From contig NZ_CP014608.1 of NCBI RefSeq assembly GCF_001586165.1, forward strand, positions 4,030,001-4,094,000: a DNA stretch of 64,000 nt, in the 5' to 3' direction. The DNA comes from Obesumbacterium proteus. Its GTDB lineage: Bacteria > Pseudomonadota > Gammaproteobacteria > Enterobacterales > Enterobacteriaceae. Under the pieces are notes generated by a model. That model was not told where the DNA came from. It did no database searches and saw only the letters and a program-made list of their open reading frames with translations. The position numbers and the translations under genes were made by a program. Within the stretch, counting starts at the first letter, position 1, and every line of letters starts with the position of its first letter. This document shows positions 37,574-47,086 of the stretch, piece after piece.

Positions 37574-37610
37574 ATAAAAATGACAACAGAGGCTCTCGCC
37601 TCTGCTGTTT
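37574..37610 (-). terminator. Intrinsic terminator of purC
   Basis: Read on the minus strand, a hairpin with GCAGAGGC / GCCTCTGT arms around GAGA is followed by TGTCATTTTTATT. It begins about 25 nt past the purC stop. Confidence 0.7.
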
Positions 37611-37633
37611 AACGCTATTTACTAGCGACAAGA

Positions 37634-38347
37634 TTAATCGAGTTTTACGCCGATACGGTGTGCAACTTCTTCATAGGCTTCAATCAAGCCGCCCAAACTC
37701 TGACGGTAGCGGTCTTTATCCATCTTGTTCAGCGTTTCTTTATCCCACAGGCGGCTACCGTCTGGTGAGAACTCATCCCCCAGAACAACTTGGCCTTTAA
37801 ACAAACCAAACTCAAGTTTGAAATCGACCAGAATCAGTCCTGCGTCGCCAAAAATCTTGCTCAGCACATCGTTAACTTTGTAGCTCAGTGCTTTCATCGT
37901 GGCTAAGTTTTCTTCGCTCACCCAGCCAAAAGTACGACAGTATGATTCATTCACCATCGGGTCGTGCATAGCGTCGTTTTTCAGGAGCAGATCGAACAGT
38001 GGTGGATTAAGAGGCGTCCCCTCTTCAATTCCCAAACGCTTCACCAGCGAGCCTGCGGCACGGTTGCGGATCACGCATTCAACCGGAACCATATCCAGCT
38101 TTTTCACCAGCACTTCGGTATCAGAGAGTAAGCGCTCCATCTGAGTCGGGATCCCCGCCTCTTCCAGTTTGCTCATGATGAAATGGTTAAATTTGTTGTT
38201 CACCATACCTTTACGATCAAACTGCTCAATGCGCTGGCCATCCAGTGCTGATGTATCATTTCGGAACTCAAGAATCAGCAAATCCGGGTTTTCAGTGGTG
38301 TACACGGTTTTTGCTTTGCCGCGATACAACTCAGCGAGCTTTTGCAT
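37634..38347 (-). CDS. purC: PurC, SAICAR synthetase
   Basis: Catalyses ATP-dependent condensation of CAIR with aspartate in purine synthesis. The 237 residues match the family exactly. Signatures include LYRGKAKTVY (ATP site) near residue 6, VECVIRNRAAGSLVKRLG near 94, and VDFKLEFG near 175. It is a single-gene unit with its own promoter, a PurR box and a terminator. Confidence 0.97.
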   Translation of the reverse strand: MQKLAELYRGKAKTVYTTENPDLLILEFRNDTSALDGQRIEQFDRKGMVNNKFNHFIMSKLEEAGIPTQMERLLSDTEVLVKKLDMVPVECVIRNRAAGSLVKRLGIEEGTPLNPPLFDLLLKNDAMHDPMVNESYCRTFGWVSEENLATMKALSYKVNDVLSKIFGDAGLILVDFKLEFGLFKGQVVLGDEFSPDGSRLWDKETLNKMDKDRYRQSLGGLIEAYEEVAHRIGVKLD

Positions 38348-38423
38348 TTTGCTTACTCCATAGGTTTAAGAACATAAAAAATGAAATCAGCAGCTTTAGG
38401 TCAAAGCGCATCAATTTAGGGGC

Positions 38424-38449
38424 ATTATACGCCAGCCAAACGATTGCGC
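38424..38449 (-). promoter_or_regulatory. purC promoter with PurR operator
   Basis: Read on the minus strand, GCGCAATCGTTTGGCT (38449-38434) fits the PurR palindrome ACGCAAACGTTTTCGT. TATAAT follows at 38429-38424. The operator overlaps the expected -35 region, consistent with PurR repression of purC. Confidence 0.7.
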
Positions 38450-38460
38450 ATTAAAAAAAT

Positions 38461-38492
38461 GAAATAAAAAAAGAGGCCGAAGCCCCTTTTTA
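38461..38492 (-). terminator. Intrinsic terminator of dapA-bamC
   Basis: On the minus strand GGGGC-TTCG-GCCTC, a UUCG-type tetraloop hairpin, is followed by TTTTTTTATTTC. It lies 20 nt past the bamC stop and separates it from the purC promoter. Confidence 0.85.
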
Positions 38493-38512
38493 CATTTTCA
38501 TGCGTTGTGCGA

Positions 38513-39565
38513 TTACTGGCTAGCTTTTACTTTCGCAAAGGCTGCTTGGAACACGCTCACCAACGCATCGTTCTGCGACTGGCTCAGAGGAGCCCCTTTG
38601 CTGTCGAGGAATTGCAGACTGGTACGGTTATCTAAGTCACCGACCTGAATCTTATAATCACCTTCTTTCAGCTCAGGATCCTTCGCACCCAGATCGTCCC
38701 AGCTACTGCTGCTGATCGATTTGTAGGTTACGGAGATTGTCCCCTGCGGACGGCTACGATCGGTCACTTTCATGCCGACATGTTCAAGAGTTGCCGGCAA
38801 ACGATCCCAAACCGCAGTGTAAGGCGCACGCGCAATCAGCACTGGTAAGCCGGTATCATCAGCACCGCTCTGCACATCAATATCACCTACCTGACGGTTG
38901 GCACGTGCATTAGCCTGGTCGGTTTGATATTTATCCAAACCGCTGACAATATCGTTCAACACAGAAACCGCGTAACGCTGAGTCTGTGAGTCCTCAGTGA
39001 TCGCCGTGTCGCCCTGCTTCAAGCCCAAGGATTTAACGACAACCGCCGTTTGGTAACCCTGTGGCTGCACAGATACCTGATAGCGCCCCTGATACTGCAC
39101 ATCTTCGTCGCCACGCTGGAAGTTAATCCAATCCGTCGTCAACGCTTGTCCTGCATCGTTACGGCTGGCAATAGGGTAATTTAACCCTTGTACCGCCTGC
39201 GCAACTTGGGACCACAGGCTACTGGCTCCCGGCGTGCTCTCAACCAAGACAATTGCTGCGCCATTAACAAACTGGCCACGAGAACCGTTCAACAGAGCCA
39301 ATGGCTGCGCCGGTGGTCGAATATCCAACGCTTTGCCCACGTTACCCTGAGCCGCATTTAAGCGCACATCATAGGCACCGTTTTGTACAGGCAGAATCAT
39401 GCCAGCGGGCGTTTTCAATTCGGACAGCGTAGAAGCATCAAGATAAGCCTCATCGCCGCTCACCTGACGCTTATAGCGCTGATCGGTCGAACATGCAGAC
39501 AGCATCATCACCAAAGAAATGCCAACGACAGTCGCTACCGCCGACTTTTGTACTAAGTAAGCCAT
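38513..39565 (-). CDS. bamC: BamC, outer-membrane assembly lipoprotein
   Basis: Lipoprotein subunit of the BAM complex that inserts beta-barrel proteins. The 350 residues begin with a lipoprotein signal whose lipobox is LSAC (Cys25). The conserved unstructured N-terminal segment (YKRQVSGDEAYLDASTLSELK) that binds BamD follows, then two helix-grip domains. It lies 16 nt downstream of dapA in one operon, as in E. coli. Confidence 0.96.
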   Translation of the reverse strand: MAYLVQKSAVATVVGISLVMMLSACSTDQRYKRQVSGDEAYLDASTLSELKTPAGMILPVQNGAYDVRLNAAQGNVGKALDIRPPAQPLALLNGSRGQFVNGAAIVLVESTPGASSLWSQVAQAVQGLNYPIASRNDAGQALTTDWINFQRGDEDVQYQGRYQVSVQPQGYQTAVVVKSLGLKQGDTAITEDSQTQRYAVSVLNDIVSGLDKYQTDQANARANRQVGDIDVQSGADDTGLPVLIARAPYTAVWDRLPATLEHVGMKVTDRSRPQGTISVTYKSISSSSWDDLGAKDPELKEGDYKIQVGDLDNRTSLQFLDSKGAPLSQSQNDALVSVFQAAFAKVKASQ

Positions 39566-39581
39566 TCAATCTCCCTAAGAG

Positions 39582-40463
39582 TTACAGCAAGCCGACGTGT
39601 TTAAGCGCTTGTTCTACGACAGGACGAGCCTTATCGCTAATTGGCGTCATTGGTAAACGCATCGTGTCGGTTGCTATGAGTCCCAATACCTTACAGGCCC
39701 ATTTCACCGGTATCGGGTTTGCTTCTACAAATAACTGTTGATGCAGCGCCATTAAACGCTGATTCAGCTTACGCGCTTTAGCGAAATCGCCTTCGGCAGC
39801 AAGCTTACAGAGTTCAGCCATTTCACGCGCAGCGACGTTTGCTGTGACAGAAATAACGCCCTGACCACCCAGTTGCATAAAGTCCAGAGCCGTTGCGTCA
39901 TCGCCGCTTAGCAAAATAAAGCTATCGTCGTTGACCAGTTCTTGGATCTGACTAACACGACTTAAGTTCCCGGTCGCTTCTTTTACAGCAACAATATTTT
40001 TAATTTCTGCCAAACGAGCAATCGTTTCTGGCAGCATATCGCATCCCGTACGCGAAGGTACGTTATACAAAATCTGTGGTAAATCAGTGTGTTCCGCAAT
40101 AGCTTTAAAGTGCTGGAACAAACCTTCCTGCATTGGCTTATTGTAATACGGCGTGACCGTCAAACAACCAACGACGCCCGTATTATTGAAACGCTCGGTC
40201 AAAGCAATCGCTTCCGTGGTAGCATTTGCTCCGGCGCCAGCAATCACAGGGATTCTGCCATCAGCAAGATCCAGCGTCTGTAGCACCACATCGACGTGCT
40301 CGTCGTGGTTTAGCGTGGCAGATTCGCCGGTGGTTCCTACGGATACAATCGCAGACGTCCCGCTGGCCACATGATAATCAATCAATTTCTTCAAGCTAGC
40401 GCGATCGACCTGACCTTTGTCATCCATCGGCGTAACCAGCGCAACAATACTTCCCGTGAACAT
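39582..40463 (-). CDS. dapA: DapA, 4-hydroxy-tetrahydrodipicolinate synthase
   Basis: First committed enzyme of lysine/DAP synthesis, condensing pyruvate with aspartate semialdehyde through a Schiff-base lysine. The 293-residue TIM barrel shows SVGTTGESATL near residue 41. The catalytic Tyr is in LYNVPSRTGCDM near 133 and the Lys in VAVKEATGNL near 161. The start at 40463 (MFTGSIVALVTPMDD) fits the family. It is divergent from gcvR and co-transcribed with bamC. Confidence 0.97.
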   Translation of the reverse strand: MFTGSIVALVTPMDDKGQVDRASLKKLIDYHVASGTSAIVSVGTTGESATLNHDEHVDVVLQTLDLADGRIPVIAGAGANATTEAIALTERFNNTGVVGCLTVTPYYNKPMQEGLFQHFKAIAEHTDLPQILYNVPSRTGCDMLPETIARLAEIKNIVAVKEATGNLSRVSQIQELVNDDSFILLSGDDATALDFMQLGGQGVISVTANVAAREMAELCKLAAEGDFAKARKLNQRLMALHQQLFVEANPIPVKWACKVLGLIATDTMRLPMTPISDKARPVVEQALKHVGLL

Positions 40464-40599
40464 TGACAGTCCCTCCACAAACAGGTTCCTCATGGTACTT
40501 TTGAAAGCGATCGCAAAGCAAGTAAACATCTATGTGCTAACTGCTTGTCGAGGCGTTTTTTTGTGTTTACCTTGGGACACCACCACAAAGTCAGGAAGA

Positions 40600-41178
40600 A
40601 TGCTCTTGCCACAGCCCAATCAACACTATTTAGTCATTACAGCCTTAGGCGCAGATCGCCCCGGTATCGTCAATAACATCACCCGCCATGTAAGTAGCTG
40701 CGGGTGCAATATTGAAGACAGCCGTTTGGCTATGTTGGGCGAAGAGTTCACTTTTATCATGCTGCTATCCGGTAGCTGGAATGCGATTACCCTCATTGAA
40801 TCCACTTTACCGCTTAAGGGCGTTGAGATGGATTTGCTGATCGTGATGAAACGCACAACGTGGCATGAACGCCCAACCATGCCAGCCACCGTATGGGTGC
40901 AGGTTGAAGTCAAAGACTCCCCGCACATCATCGAGCGCTTCACCGACCTGTTTGATTCACACCACATGAATATTGCCGAACTGGTTTCTAAAACCCAACT
41001 GAGCCAAGACTCTGCGGCGCCAAAATTGTATATTCAAATCACCGCACACAGCCCTGCCAGTCAGGATGCAGAAAGTATTGAGCAAGCCTTTGAGAAGCTC
41101 TGTACAGAACTCAGCGCGCAAGGCAGTATAAACGTCGTGAACTATTCCCTGCATGAAGATAAAGACGGAGAGCAGTAA
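40600..41178 (+). CDS. gcvR: GcvR, negative regulator of the glycine-cleavage operon
   Basis: Binds GcvA and, with glycine, controls the gcv operon. The 192 residues consist of two ACT domains (QHYLVITALGADRPGIV near 8 and VWVQVEVKDSPHIIERF near 95). The ATG at 40600 has AGGA rather close (3-5 nt). A TTG two codons later would have better spacing and exactly match the E. coli N-terminal length, so the true start may be 40606. Its stop overlaps the bcp start (TAATG). Confidence 0.93.
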   Translation: MLLPQPNQHYLVITALGADRPGIVNNITRHVSSCGCNIEDSRLAMLGEEFTFIMLLSGSWNAITLIESTLPLKGVEMDLLIVMKRTTWHERPTMPATVWVQVEVKDSPHIIERFTDLFDSHHMNIAELVSKTQLSQDSAAPKLYIQITAHSPASQDAESIEQAFEKLCTELSAQGSINVVNYSLHEDKDGEQ

Positions 41179-41648
41179 TGAGCCCATTGAAAGCCGGTAG
41201 CATCGCTCCTAAATTTACCCTGTTAGATCAAGATGGTGAGCAAATCAGCTTGGCCGACTTCCAAGGTCAGAAAGTTTTAGTCTATTTCTATCCAAAAGCC
41301 ATGACTCCAGGCTGTACCGTTCAAGCCTGTGGACTGCGCGACAACATGGATGAATTGAAAAAATTGGGCGTAGAAGTGCTTGGTATCAGCACCGATAAGC
41401 CTGAAAAACTTTCCCGCTTTGTAGAAAAAGAAGTGCTTAATTTCACCTTGCTATCTGATGAAGATCACAAAGTGTGCGAGGAGTTTGGCGTGTGGGGTGA
41501 AAAATCCTTTATGGGGAAAACCTACGACGGCATCCATCGCATCAGCTTCCTGATTGACGAAGAAGGCAAAGTTCAGCACGTATTCGACGATTTCAAAACC
41601 AGCAATCACCACGATATCGTTTTGGACTACGTCAAAAACAACGGTTAA
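41178..41648 (+). CDS. bcp: Bcp, thiol peroxidase (peroxiredoxin)
   Basis: Thioredoxin-dependent peroxiredoxin reducing hydrogen and organic peroxides. At 156 residues it has the peroxidatic Cys45 in TPGCTVQACGLRDN with resolving Cys50, and the structural Phe/Tyr run YFYPKAMTPG. It is coupled to gcvR by a one-base stop/start overlap. Confidence 0.96.
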   Translation: MSPLKAGSIAPKFTLLDQDGEQISLADFQGQKVLVYFYPKAMTPGCTVQACGLRDNMDELKKLGVEVLGISTDKPEKLSRFVEKEVLNFTLLSDEDHKVCEEFGVWGEKSFMGKTYDGIHRISFLIDEEGKVQHVFDDFKTSNHHDIVLDYVKNNG

Positions 41649-41669
41649 TAAACCTTTGCTTTAAAACGC

Positions 41670-41700
41670 CAACGCCCTGCATGCAGGGCGTTGTTTTTTC
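41670..41700 (+). terminator. Intrinsic terminator after bcp
   Basis: AACGCCCTGC / GCAGGGCGTT form a near-continuous palindromic stem around a minimal AT centre, followed by GTTTTTTC. It ends gcvR-bcp. Confidence 0.85.
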
Positions 41701-41712
41701 GAGCGCTAACGA

Positions 41713-42786
41713 TTAATCCGCTTCGGAAATAAACTCATCAGGCCAAGCGTGGATCACCGCTTTTACCAGCGTCGCCAGTGGGATCGCAAAGAATACGCCC
41801 CAGAACCCCCATAGCCCACCAAAGATAATCACCGAAAGAATGATCACTAATGGATGCAGGTTCACCACTTCAGAGAACAACAGCGGAACAAGCAGATTGC
41901 CATCCAACCCCTGAACAACCAGATACGCAACAAACAGTGTCCAGAAATCAGCGCCTAGCCCCCATTGGAACAGCGCAACAATGACCACGGGGATTGTCAC
42001 CAACACCGCGCCGATATACGGAATCAGTACCGAGAACCCGACCAGCACGGCCAACAGCAAGGCATAGTGCAAATCCACGACTAGAAAGACCAGATAGGTC
42101 GCCACGCCCACAACCACCATTTCGAGCACTTTGCCGCGAATATAGTTCGTGATTTGCTGGTTCATCTCGATCCAAACCTGTCCGGCCAATCCGCGATCGC
42201 GCGGCAGCACCCGTCGAACAGCATTCAGCATTTGCTCTTTATCTTTGAGCAGGAAAAATACCATCAGCGGCACGAGAATAAGATAAATCGCCAGCGTAAG
42301 CAGCCCCACCAACGACGCCAGTGATAATTTCACCACCGACTCTCCCATCACCGCCAGCTTGGCGCGGGTATTCTCTACCACCATATCAATAATGCCCGCA
42401 TCCATCAGCGCCGGATAACGCCTTGGCAGCGTTGCTGCAAATTCATAAAAACGCGTCACCATTTTCGGCATATCGGCCAACAGGTTGAATCCCTGCTGCC
42501 AAACCGCAGGGGCAATGACGAAAACAGACAGTAGCGTAATGCCGCCAAATACAATCAGCACGGCAACCACGGCCCATACGCGTGAAAAACCAATCAGTTG
42601 AAGCTTATGCGTTGGCCATTCCAACAGATAGGCGAGAACAATCGCCACCAGCAACGGGGCTAAGATCCCATTGAAAAAATAAATGATACAAAAGCCGACT
42701 AGCAGGATAGTCAGTAATGCTATTGCCTGTGGATCGGTAAAGCGTCGTCGATACCACTGCATTAACATATCAAGCATGCGGGTCAC
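41713..42786 (-). CDS. perM: PerM, AI-2E family transporter
   Basis: Polytopic inner-membrane permease of 357 residues in the AI-2E/PerM family. It has about eight membrane helices with a conserved C-terminal block (PYIGAVLVTIPVVIVAL, GNLLVPLLFSEVVNLHPL and FGGLWGFWGVFFAIPLATLV). Family members export small solutes; the substrate here is unknown. It is divergent from bepA, as in E. coli. The 287-bp gap must hold both promoters. Confidence 0.93.
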   Translation of the reverse strand: MTRMLDMLMQWYRRRFTDPQAIALLTILLVGFCIIYFFNGILAPLLVAIVLAYLLEWPTHKLQLIGFSRVWAVVAVLIVFGGITLLSVFVIAPAVWQQGFNLLADMPKMVTRFYEFAATLPRRYPALMDAGIIDMVVENTRAKLAVMGESVVKLSLASLVGLLTLAIYLILVPLMVFFLLKDKEQMLNAVRRVLPRDRGLAGQVWIEMNQQITNYIRGKVLEMVVVGVATYLVFLVVDLHYALLLAVLVGFSVLIPYIGAVLVTIPVVIVALFQWGLGADFWTLFVAYLVVQGLDGNLLVPLLFSEVVNLHPLVIILSVIIFGGLWGFWGVFFAIPLATLVKAVIHAWPDEFISEAD

Positions 42787-43073
42787 TCCTTAAGCTGCAC
42801 AAGCGTACAGTTTTTATCCTTGAAAAGAGCTGGCAAAAAGCCAATAACGTAAAATCATGATTTTGCTGTCATGGCGGCGTGGAGTCGATCCTACTATGAT
42901 GGCAGAATGAGTGTAATAGAGAGTGGCGTAGTTAAGAAGAACTCTTACAGGCCTTTGCTGTCAAAAATGCCATTGTGGATAACAAACCAATGCGTTATAT
43001 CCTAATGATTCGTGTTTCTGCCAAGCAAAACTCCCCACATGGGTACAGATGAAACTGAATGGAACTGTCTCTT

Positions 43074-44559
43074 ATGACTTCTCGGTTTAAAACATCGGTT
43101 ATCGCGACGATAGTTGCTGGTTTATTGCTGACTGGCTCCATGCCTAGCCAAGCAGATCCAAACGATGACCAACTGCCTGACATTGGTACGACCGCAGGGA
43201 ACACGCTCAGCATCAATCAAGAGCTGGCGATGGGTGATTTTTACGTGCGCCAGCTCCGTGCCAGTACGCCGCTTATCAACGATCCCTTATTGATAGAATA
43301 TATCAACGGATTGGGTATGCGTTTGGTGTCTCATGCCCATTCAGTACGCACGCCGTTTCACTTCTATTTAGTGCGCAATGACGAAATCAACGCCTTCGCC
43401 TTCTTCGGCGGCAACGTAGTTTTGCACTCCGCGCTATTCCGCTATACCGATAATGAAAGCCAGTTGGCTTCGGTTATGGCGCATGAAATCTCTCACGTAA
43501 CCCAGCGCCATTTAGCCCGTGCGATGGAAGAACAGCAGCGTACCCAACCGCTAACCTGGGTGGGCGCACTCGGCTCAATCTTGCTCGCGATGGCCAGCCC
43601 TCAGGCGGGTATGGCGGCCTTGAGTGGCACCTTAGCCGGTAGCCAACAAAATATGATCAGCTTCACTCAGCAAAATGAGCAAGAAGCTGACCGCATCGGC
43701 CTTCAGGTTTTACAGCGCTCCGGTTTCGATCCGCAGGCCATGCCAAGCTTCCTGCAAAAGCTGTCCGATCAATCGCGCTACTCATCGAAGCCCCCTGAAA
43801 TTTTGCTGACTCACCCCCCTGCCCGACAGCCGCCTGTCCGACACGCGCAACCGCGCAAACCAGATGCCGCCGCACCCCGTTCAGTCATCACAAGACTATT
43901 TACTCGCAAAAGTGCGTGCACTAGGCATGTACAGCGGCGGGCAGGATGGCAATACGTTCCTGACCGAAGATGTGCTTAAGGCAATGGAAAACGGTAACGT
44001 TCGCGAACAAACCGCCGCTCGCTATGGCCGAGCCATCTTGTTCAGCCAAGCGAATAAATATGATGATGCGCGCAAAACGCTGCAACCATTGCTCGATAGC
44101 CAGCCAGATAATATCTGGTTTATCGACCTGATGACCGATATCGATTTAGAGCAGAAGAAAGCGCCATCGGCTATCGCTCGTTTGGAATCAGCGCTGGCTA
44201 AAAACCGCAACGAGCCCGTATTACAAATCAACTTGGCGAATGCCTACGTTGAAGGCAATCAGCCAGCCAAAGCATCACGCATTCTTTATCGCTACACCTT
44301 TGATCATCCGAACGATCCTAACGGTTGGGATATTCTCGCGCAGGCCAGCGCCGCGCAGGGGATTCGAGATGAAGAGCTTTCCGCCCGCGCAGAAAGCTTG
44401 GCGCTGGTAGGACAATTGGATCAAGCGATTGGCTTGCTCAGCAACGCCAGCGCCCTGATGCCGGTTGGCAGCCTAAAACAGGCGCGCTACGACGCGCGTA
44501 TCGATCAACTACGCCAGCTACAACAAAGCTTCAAGCAGTATCAACGCGGAGGCCGCTAA
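43074..44559 (+). pseudogene. bepA: BepA, periplasmic metalloprotease/chaperone, frameshifted in a C6 run
   Basis: Periplasmic M48-family zinc protease with a TPR domain that monitors LptD and BAM-dependent assembly. A signal peptide (residues 1-27, ending PSQA) and the zincin motif HEISH near 136 are intact up to LLTHP. Six C residues at 43814-43819 then shift the frame, and a stop follows at 43979. Deleting one C gives THPLPDSRLSDTRNRAN and continuity with the intact TPR half (43864-44559, ending KQYQRGGR). As read, the protein would lack the TPR domain. The start at 43074 is chosen over 43059 for signal-peptide length. Error or true mutation is undecided. Confidence 0.92.
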
Positions 44560-44568
44560 GGAAAACCT

Positions 44569-44925
44569 ATGCCACAACACGTCACGATTTATCACAATCC
44601 TCGCTGTTCTAAGAGCCGTGAAACACTCGCGCTGATTAAAGAACAAGGCATCGAGCCAACTATCATCCAGTATCTGGAAACGCCGCCCGATGCTGCAACG
44701 CTGAAAACGCTGCTGAAAGAACTCGGGCTCACTTCCGCTCGCCAGCTCATGCGCCACAAAGAAGATCTGTACAAAGAGCTTAATCTTGCCGATGAATCGT
44801 TAACCGAAGAGCAGCTTATTGACGCCATGGTCAACAATCCAAAATTGATCGAGCGCCCAATCGTCGTTAAAGGCAAAAAAGCCCGTATCGGTCGCCCACC
44901 AGAGCAGGTATTAGAGATTCTTTAA
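44569..44925 (+). CDS. yfgD: YfgD, ArsC-family oxidoreductase
   Basis: Glutaredoxin-dependent arsenate reductase-like protein of 118 residues. The catalytic Cys motif is HNPRCSKSRETL near residue 13, with Arg-rich ligand segments (IERPIVVKGKKARIGRPPE). It lies 9 nt after bepA, as in E. coli. No arsR or arsB is nearby, so a role in arsenate detoxification is not implied. Confidence 0.93.
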   Translation: MPQHVTIYHNPRCSKSRETLALIKEQGIEPTIIQYLETPPDAATLKTLLKELGLTSARQLMRHKEDLYKELNLADESLTEEQLIDAMVNNPKLIERPIVVKGKKARIGRPPEQVLEIL

Positions 44926-44939
44926 CGCGAGGTTTTCAT

Positions 44940-45518
44940 ATGGAACAGCCCGTCTTAAAAGGCAAACGTGTAGAGCTTCACCCGATGCAGGTTGAACATC
45001 GCCAGCCAATTATCGATGCAGCCTCAGACGGGCAGCTGTGGGAAATGACGCTAACGGTCATTCCAAGCCCGCAGTCCATTGATAAATATCTCATCCATGC
45101 CTTTGAACAGCGTGAAAACGGCAGTCAAATGCCGTTTGTGATCGTCGATGCCGACAGCCGCAAAGTGGTCGGCTGCACCCGATTTTGGAAAATTGATCTC
45201 GCCAACAGAAAACTCGAAATTGGTCATACGTGGCTGAGCTATTCCTTCCAACGTTCAGGCATCAATACCGAAGCCAAATACCTGCTGCTTAGCTATGCGT
45301 TTGAAGTGATGAACTGCGTTCGCGTACAGTTCACCACCGATGAAAACAACGCTCGTTCCCGCGCGGCTATTTTACGCATTGGCGCACAGCAAGAAGGCAT
45401 TATTCGCCACGAACGGATCATGCCTGATGGACGAAAACGCAACTCGGTGCGGTTTAGTATTATCGATGATGAATGGGAAGCGGTGAAAGCTGGGCTTGAA
45501 GGCAAAATGCAAAATTAA
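44940..45518 (+). CDS. GNAT-family N-acetyltransferase (RimJ/RimL-like)
   Basis: Acetyl-CoA-dependent transferase of 192 residues. It has the RimJ/RimL-type layout: RVELHPMQVEHRQ at the N-terminus, IGHTWLSYSFQRSGINTEAK for acetyl-CoA binding near residue 90, and NARSRAAILRIGAQQEG near 138. The substrate is unknown. GAGG precedes the ATG by 8 nt. It is 14 bp behind yfgD and probably co-transcribed. Confidence 0.85.
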   Translation: MEQPVLKGKRVELHPMQVEHRQPIIDAASDGQLWEMTLTVIPSPQSIDKYLIHAFEQRENGSQMPFVIVDADSRKVVGCTRFWKIDLANRKLEIGHTWLSYSFQRSGINTEAKYLLLSYAFEVMNCVRVQFTTDENNARSRAAILRIGAQQEGIIRHERIMPDGRKRNSVRFSIIDDEWEAVKAGLEGKMQN

Positions 45519-45615
45519 CAGCCGGTCGTTTGGTCACTTAGGCATAAATTCTCACTCTAGTTCAGGATGCACCATTCACGGCGCATCCTCTTAGGCGAAA
45601 ACCTACAGGCCATAA

Positions 45616-46458
45616 CTATGGCTTAGCTTTCTCCGTATACCACACGAAATCCGCATTGCTTTTATCCACCTTAACGCCCTCCTCCGCTAACATCACAACC
45701 GTTAACTCCGTCATCGGCGCAATGTCTTCAATATGCAAAGGAACTCCGAGTGCGCGATTAGCGTGATAGCCTCCCACGATAAGCAGCGCTGGCGTTGGTG
45801 CGGCAAGCAAGCTTTCCGCCATTCGGCGATCGCGTTGCTGCTGAATAGCCAACATCGCTTCGGCCTGTTTAGGCTCTAATTTGCCGCCGTGAGACTCTTC
45901 AATCGTTTTCGTGATGGCTGCTCGCACAGACGGCTGAGTACTTAGCGCACCGGTAACTGGAAGTGGATGCTCGTAGAATTTTTTGATTTCACTGCGATCA
46001 AGATTGGCTGACAGCAACGGGTATGGCCCTTGCAGCGCAGCGGTGGCAACGCCAGAGTAGAGATCCCATTTCCACCCTTTCTGCCAAGCTGTTTGTTCTG
46101 TAATCTGCTGACCGGTCAACGTTTCCCCTTGTTTGAACCGATCTTTCACCGCGTTCACTTTTTCTTGCTGATTCGGCGTAATCATTTCCATTAATACGCT
46201 GCCCTGCGTGCGCTGACGCGGGAGTTGCTCAACCAACCACTGCTCAATTTGATGATGCTGTAAATTGTCGTGCTTTTCGCCAACGATGACGCGAGGCTGA
46301 GTGCTCAGCTTAGCGAGCAGCTGTTGTGGGGTGAGTTTTTGTCCGGTATGCAGATCGACGATATTGTCTTGCGGTACTGCGCTGATAGTCTGGGCGTGCT
46401 GGCCAATTCCGCAGGCGCTCAGCAGGAAAGCCGCCGCCAGTAGTCCAATCTTTTTCAT
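45616..46458 (-). CDS. ChaN/PhuW-type haem-binding lipoprotein
   Basis: Putative iron-regulated lipoprotein of 280 residues. Lipobox LSAC is at residue 15-18. The ChaN (DUF399) domain starts VIVGEKHDNLQHHQ and includes LLSANLDRSEIKKF and LLIVGGYHANRALG. ChaN proteins bind haem dimers in other bacteria; haem uptake here is an inference. The ATG at 46458 (MKKIGLLAAAFLLSACG) is preferred over one ten codons earlier for signal-peptide form. A strong Fur box lies 42 nt upstream. Confidence 0.85.
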   Translation of the reverse strand: MKKIGLLAAAFLLSACGIGQHAQTISAVPQDNIVDLHTGQKLTPQQLLAKLSTQPRVIVGEKHDNLQHHQIEQWLVEQLPRQRTQGSVLMEMITPNQQEKVNAVKDRFKQGETLTGQQITEQTAWQKGWKWDLYSGVATAALQGPYPLLSANLDRSEIKKFYEHPLPVTGALSTQPSVRAAITKTIEESHGGKLEPKQAEAMLAIQQQRDRRMAESLLAAPTPALLIVGGYHANRALGVPLHIEDIAPMTELTVVMLAEEGVKVDKSNADFVWYTEKAKP

Positions 46459-46499
46459 GCCATAACCTTTGAGTCCATTAAGTTTCAACCTAGTTTAAA

Positions 46500-46518
46500 C
46501 TTAATGATAATCATTGTC
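46500..46518. promoter_or_regulatory. Fur box upstream of the ChaN-type gene
   Basis: CTTAATGATAATCATTGTC matches 16 of 19 positions of the Fur consensus GATAATGATAATCATTATC. It lies 42 nt before the lipoprotein start codon, which predicts iron repression. Confidence 0.85.
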
Positions 46519-46548
46519 ATATGACATTCACCGGCAGCGGCAGGTCAA

Positions 46549-47013
46549 CTAGTCGATATTGAGGCTCATCACAGAAACCCATTCGCCTGAGACTTCGCGT
46601 TTCTCAATTTCTTGCCAGCCCAATTTCAGGTACAGGCTTTGCTGATCGGGGGTATAAAGATATAACTGCTTGATACCTTGCTCTTGGGCATGGGCTACAC
46701 AGGCTTTGGTGAGTGCAGAGCCAACGCCTTTGCCACGGTGTTCTGGAGGCGTAAACACTTCACCTAGCCAGAATTTACGCTCAGGACGATCGTCCAATTC
46801 ATGAACAATCACGCTCGCGGTGCCCAGCAGTTGACCATCCTCAACGTAAGCCACCAAGGTAAACTCTTCACTGTCTGGCTGATTACGCGTGATAAAGCGC
46901 TGTTGGATACCTTCCTGCGTACTCCAACGCGGTAGGCTTGACCATTCCCAGTGCAGCAATGCGGCTATTTGCGGGATATAGGGTGAGTTATCGTTAATTT
47001 TTGCAATCAACAT
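46549..47013 (-). CDS. GNAT-family N-acetyltransferase
   Basis: A 154-residue single-domain GNAT protein. The acetyl-CoA loop is VFTPPEHRGKGVGSALTKA near residue 85, followed by LYLYTPDQQSLYLKLGW. The substrate is not known. It is separated from the ChaN-type gene by the Fur box region and follows maeB's 3' side on the same strand, so it is probably upstream of and independent from the Fur promoter. Confidence 0.85.
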   Translation of the reverse strand: MLIAKINDNSPYIPQIAALLHWEWSSLPRWSTQEGIQQRFITRNQPDSEEFTLVAYVEDGQLLGTASVIVHELDDRPERKFWLGEVFTPPEHRGKGVGSALTKACVAHAQEQGIKQLYLYTPDQQSLYLKLGWQEIEKREVSGEWVSVMSLNID

Positions 47014-47086
47014 AGCAATTCCCTCAGCAATTGAAATGCCGCCCGCGGTGCACAGACGGCATTAGAAAACCCAACAATAACAGCTT

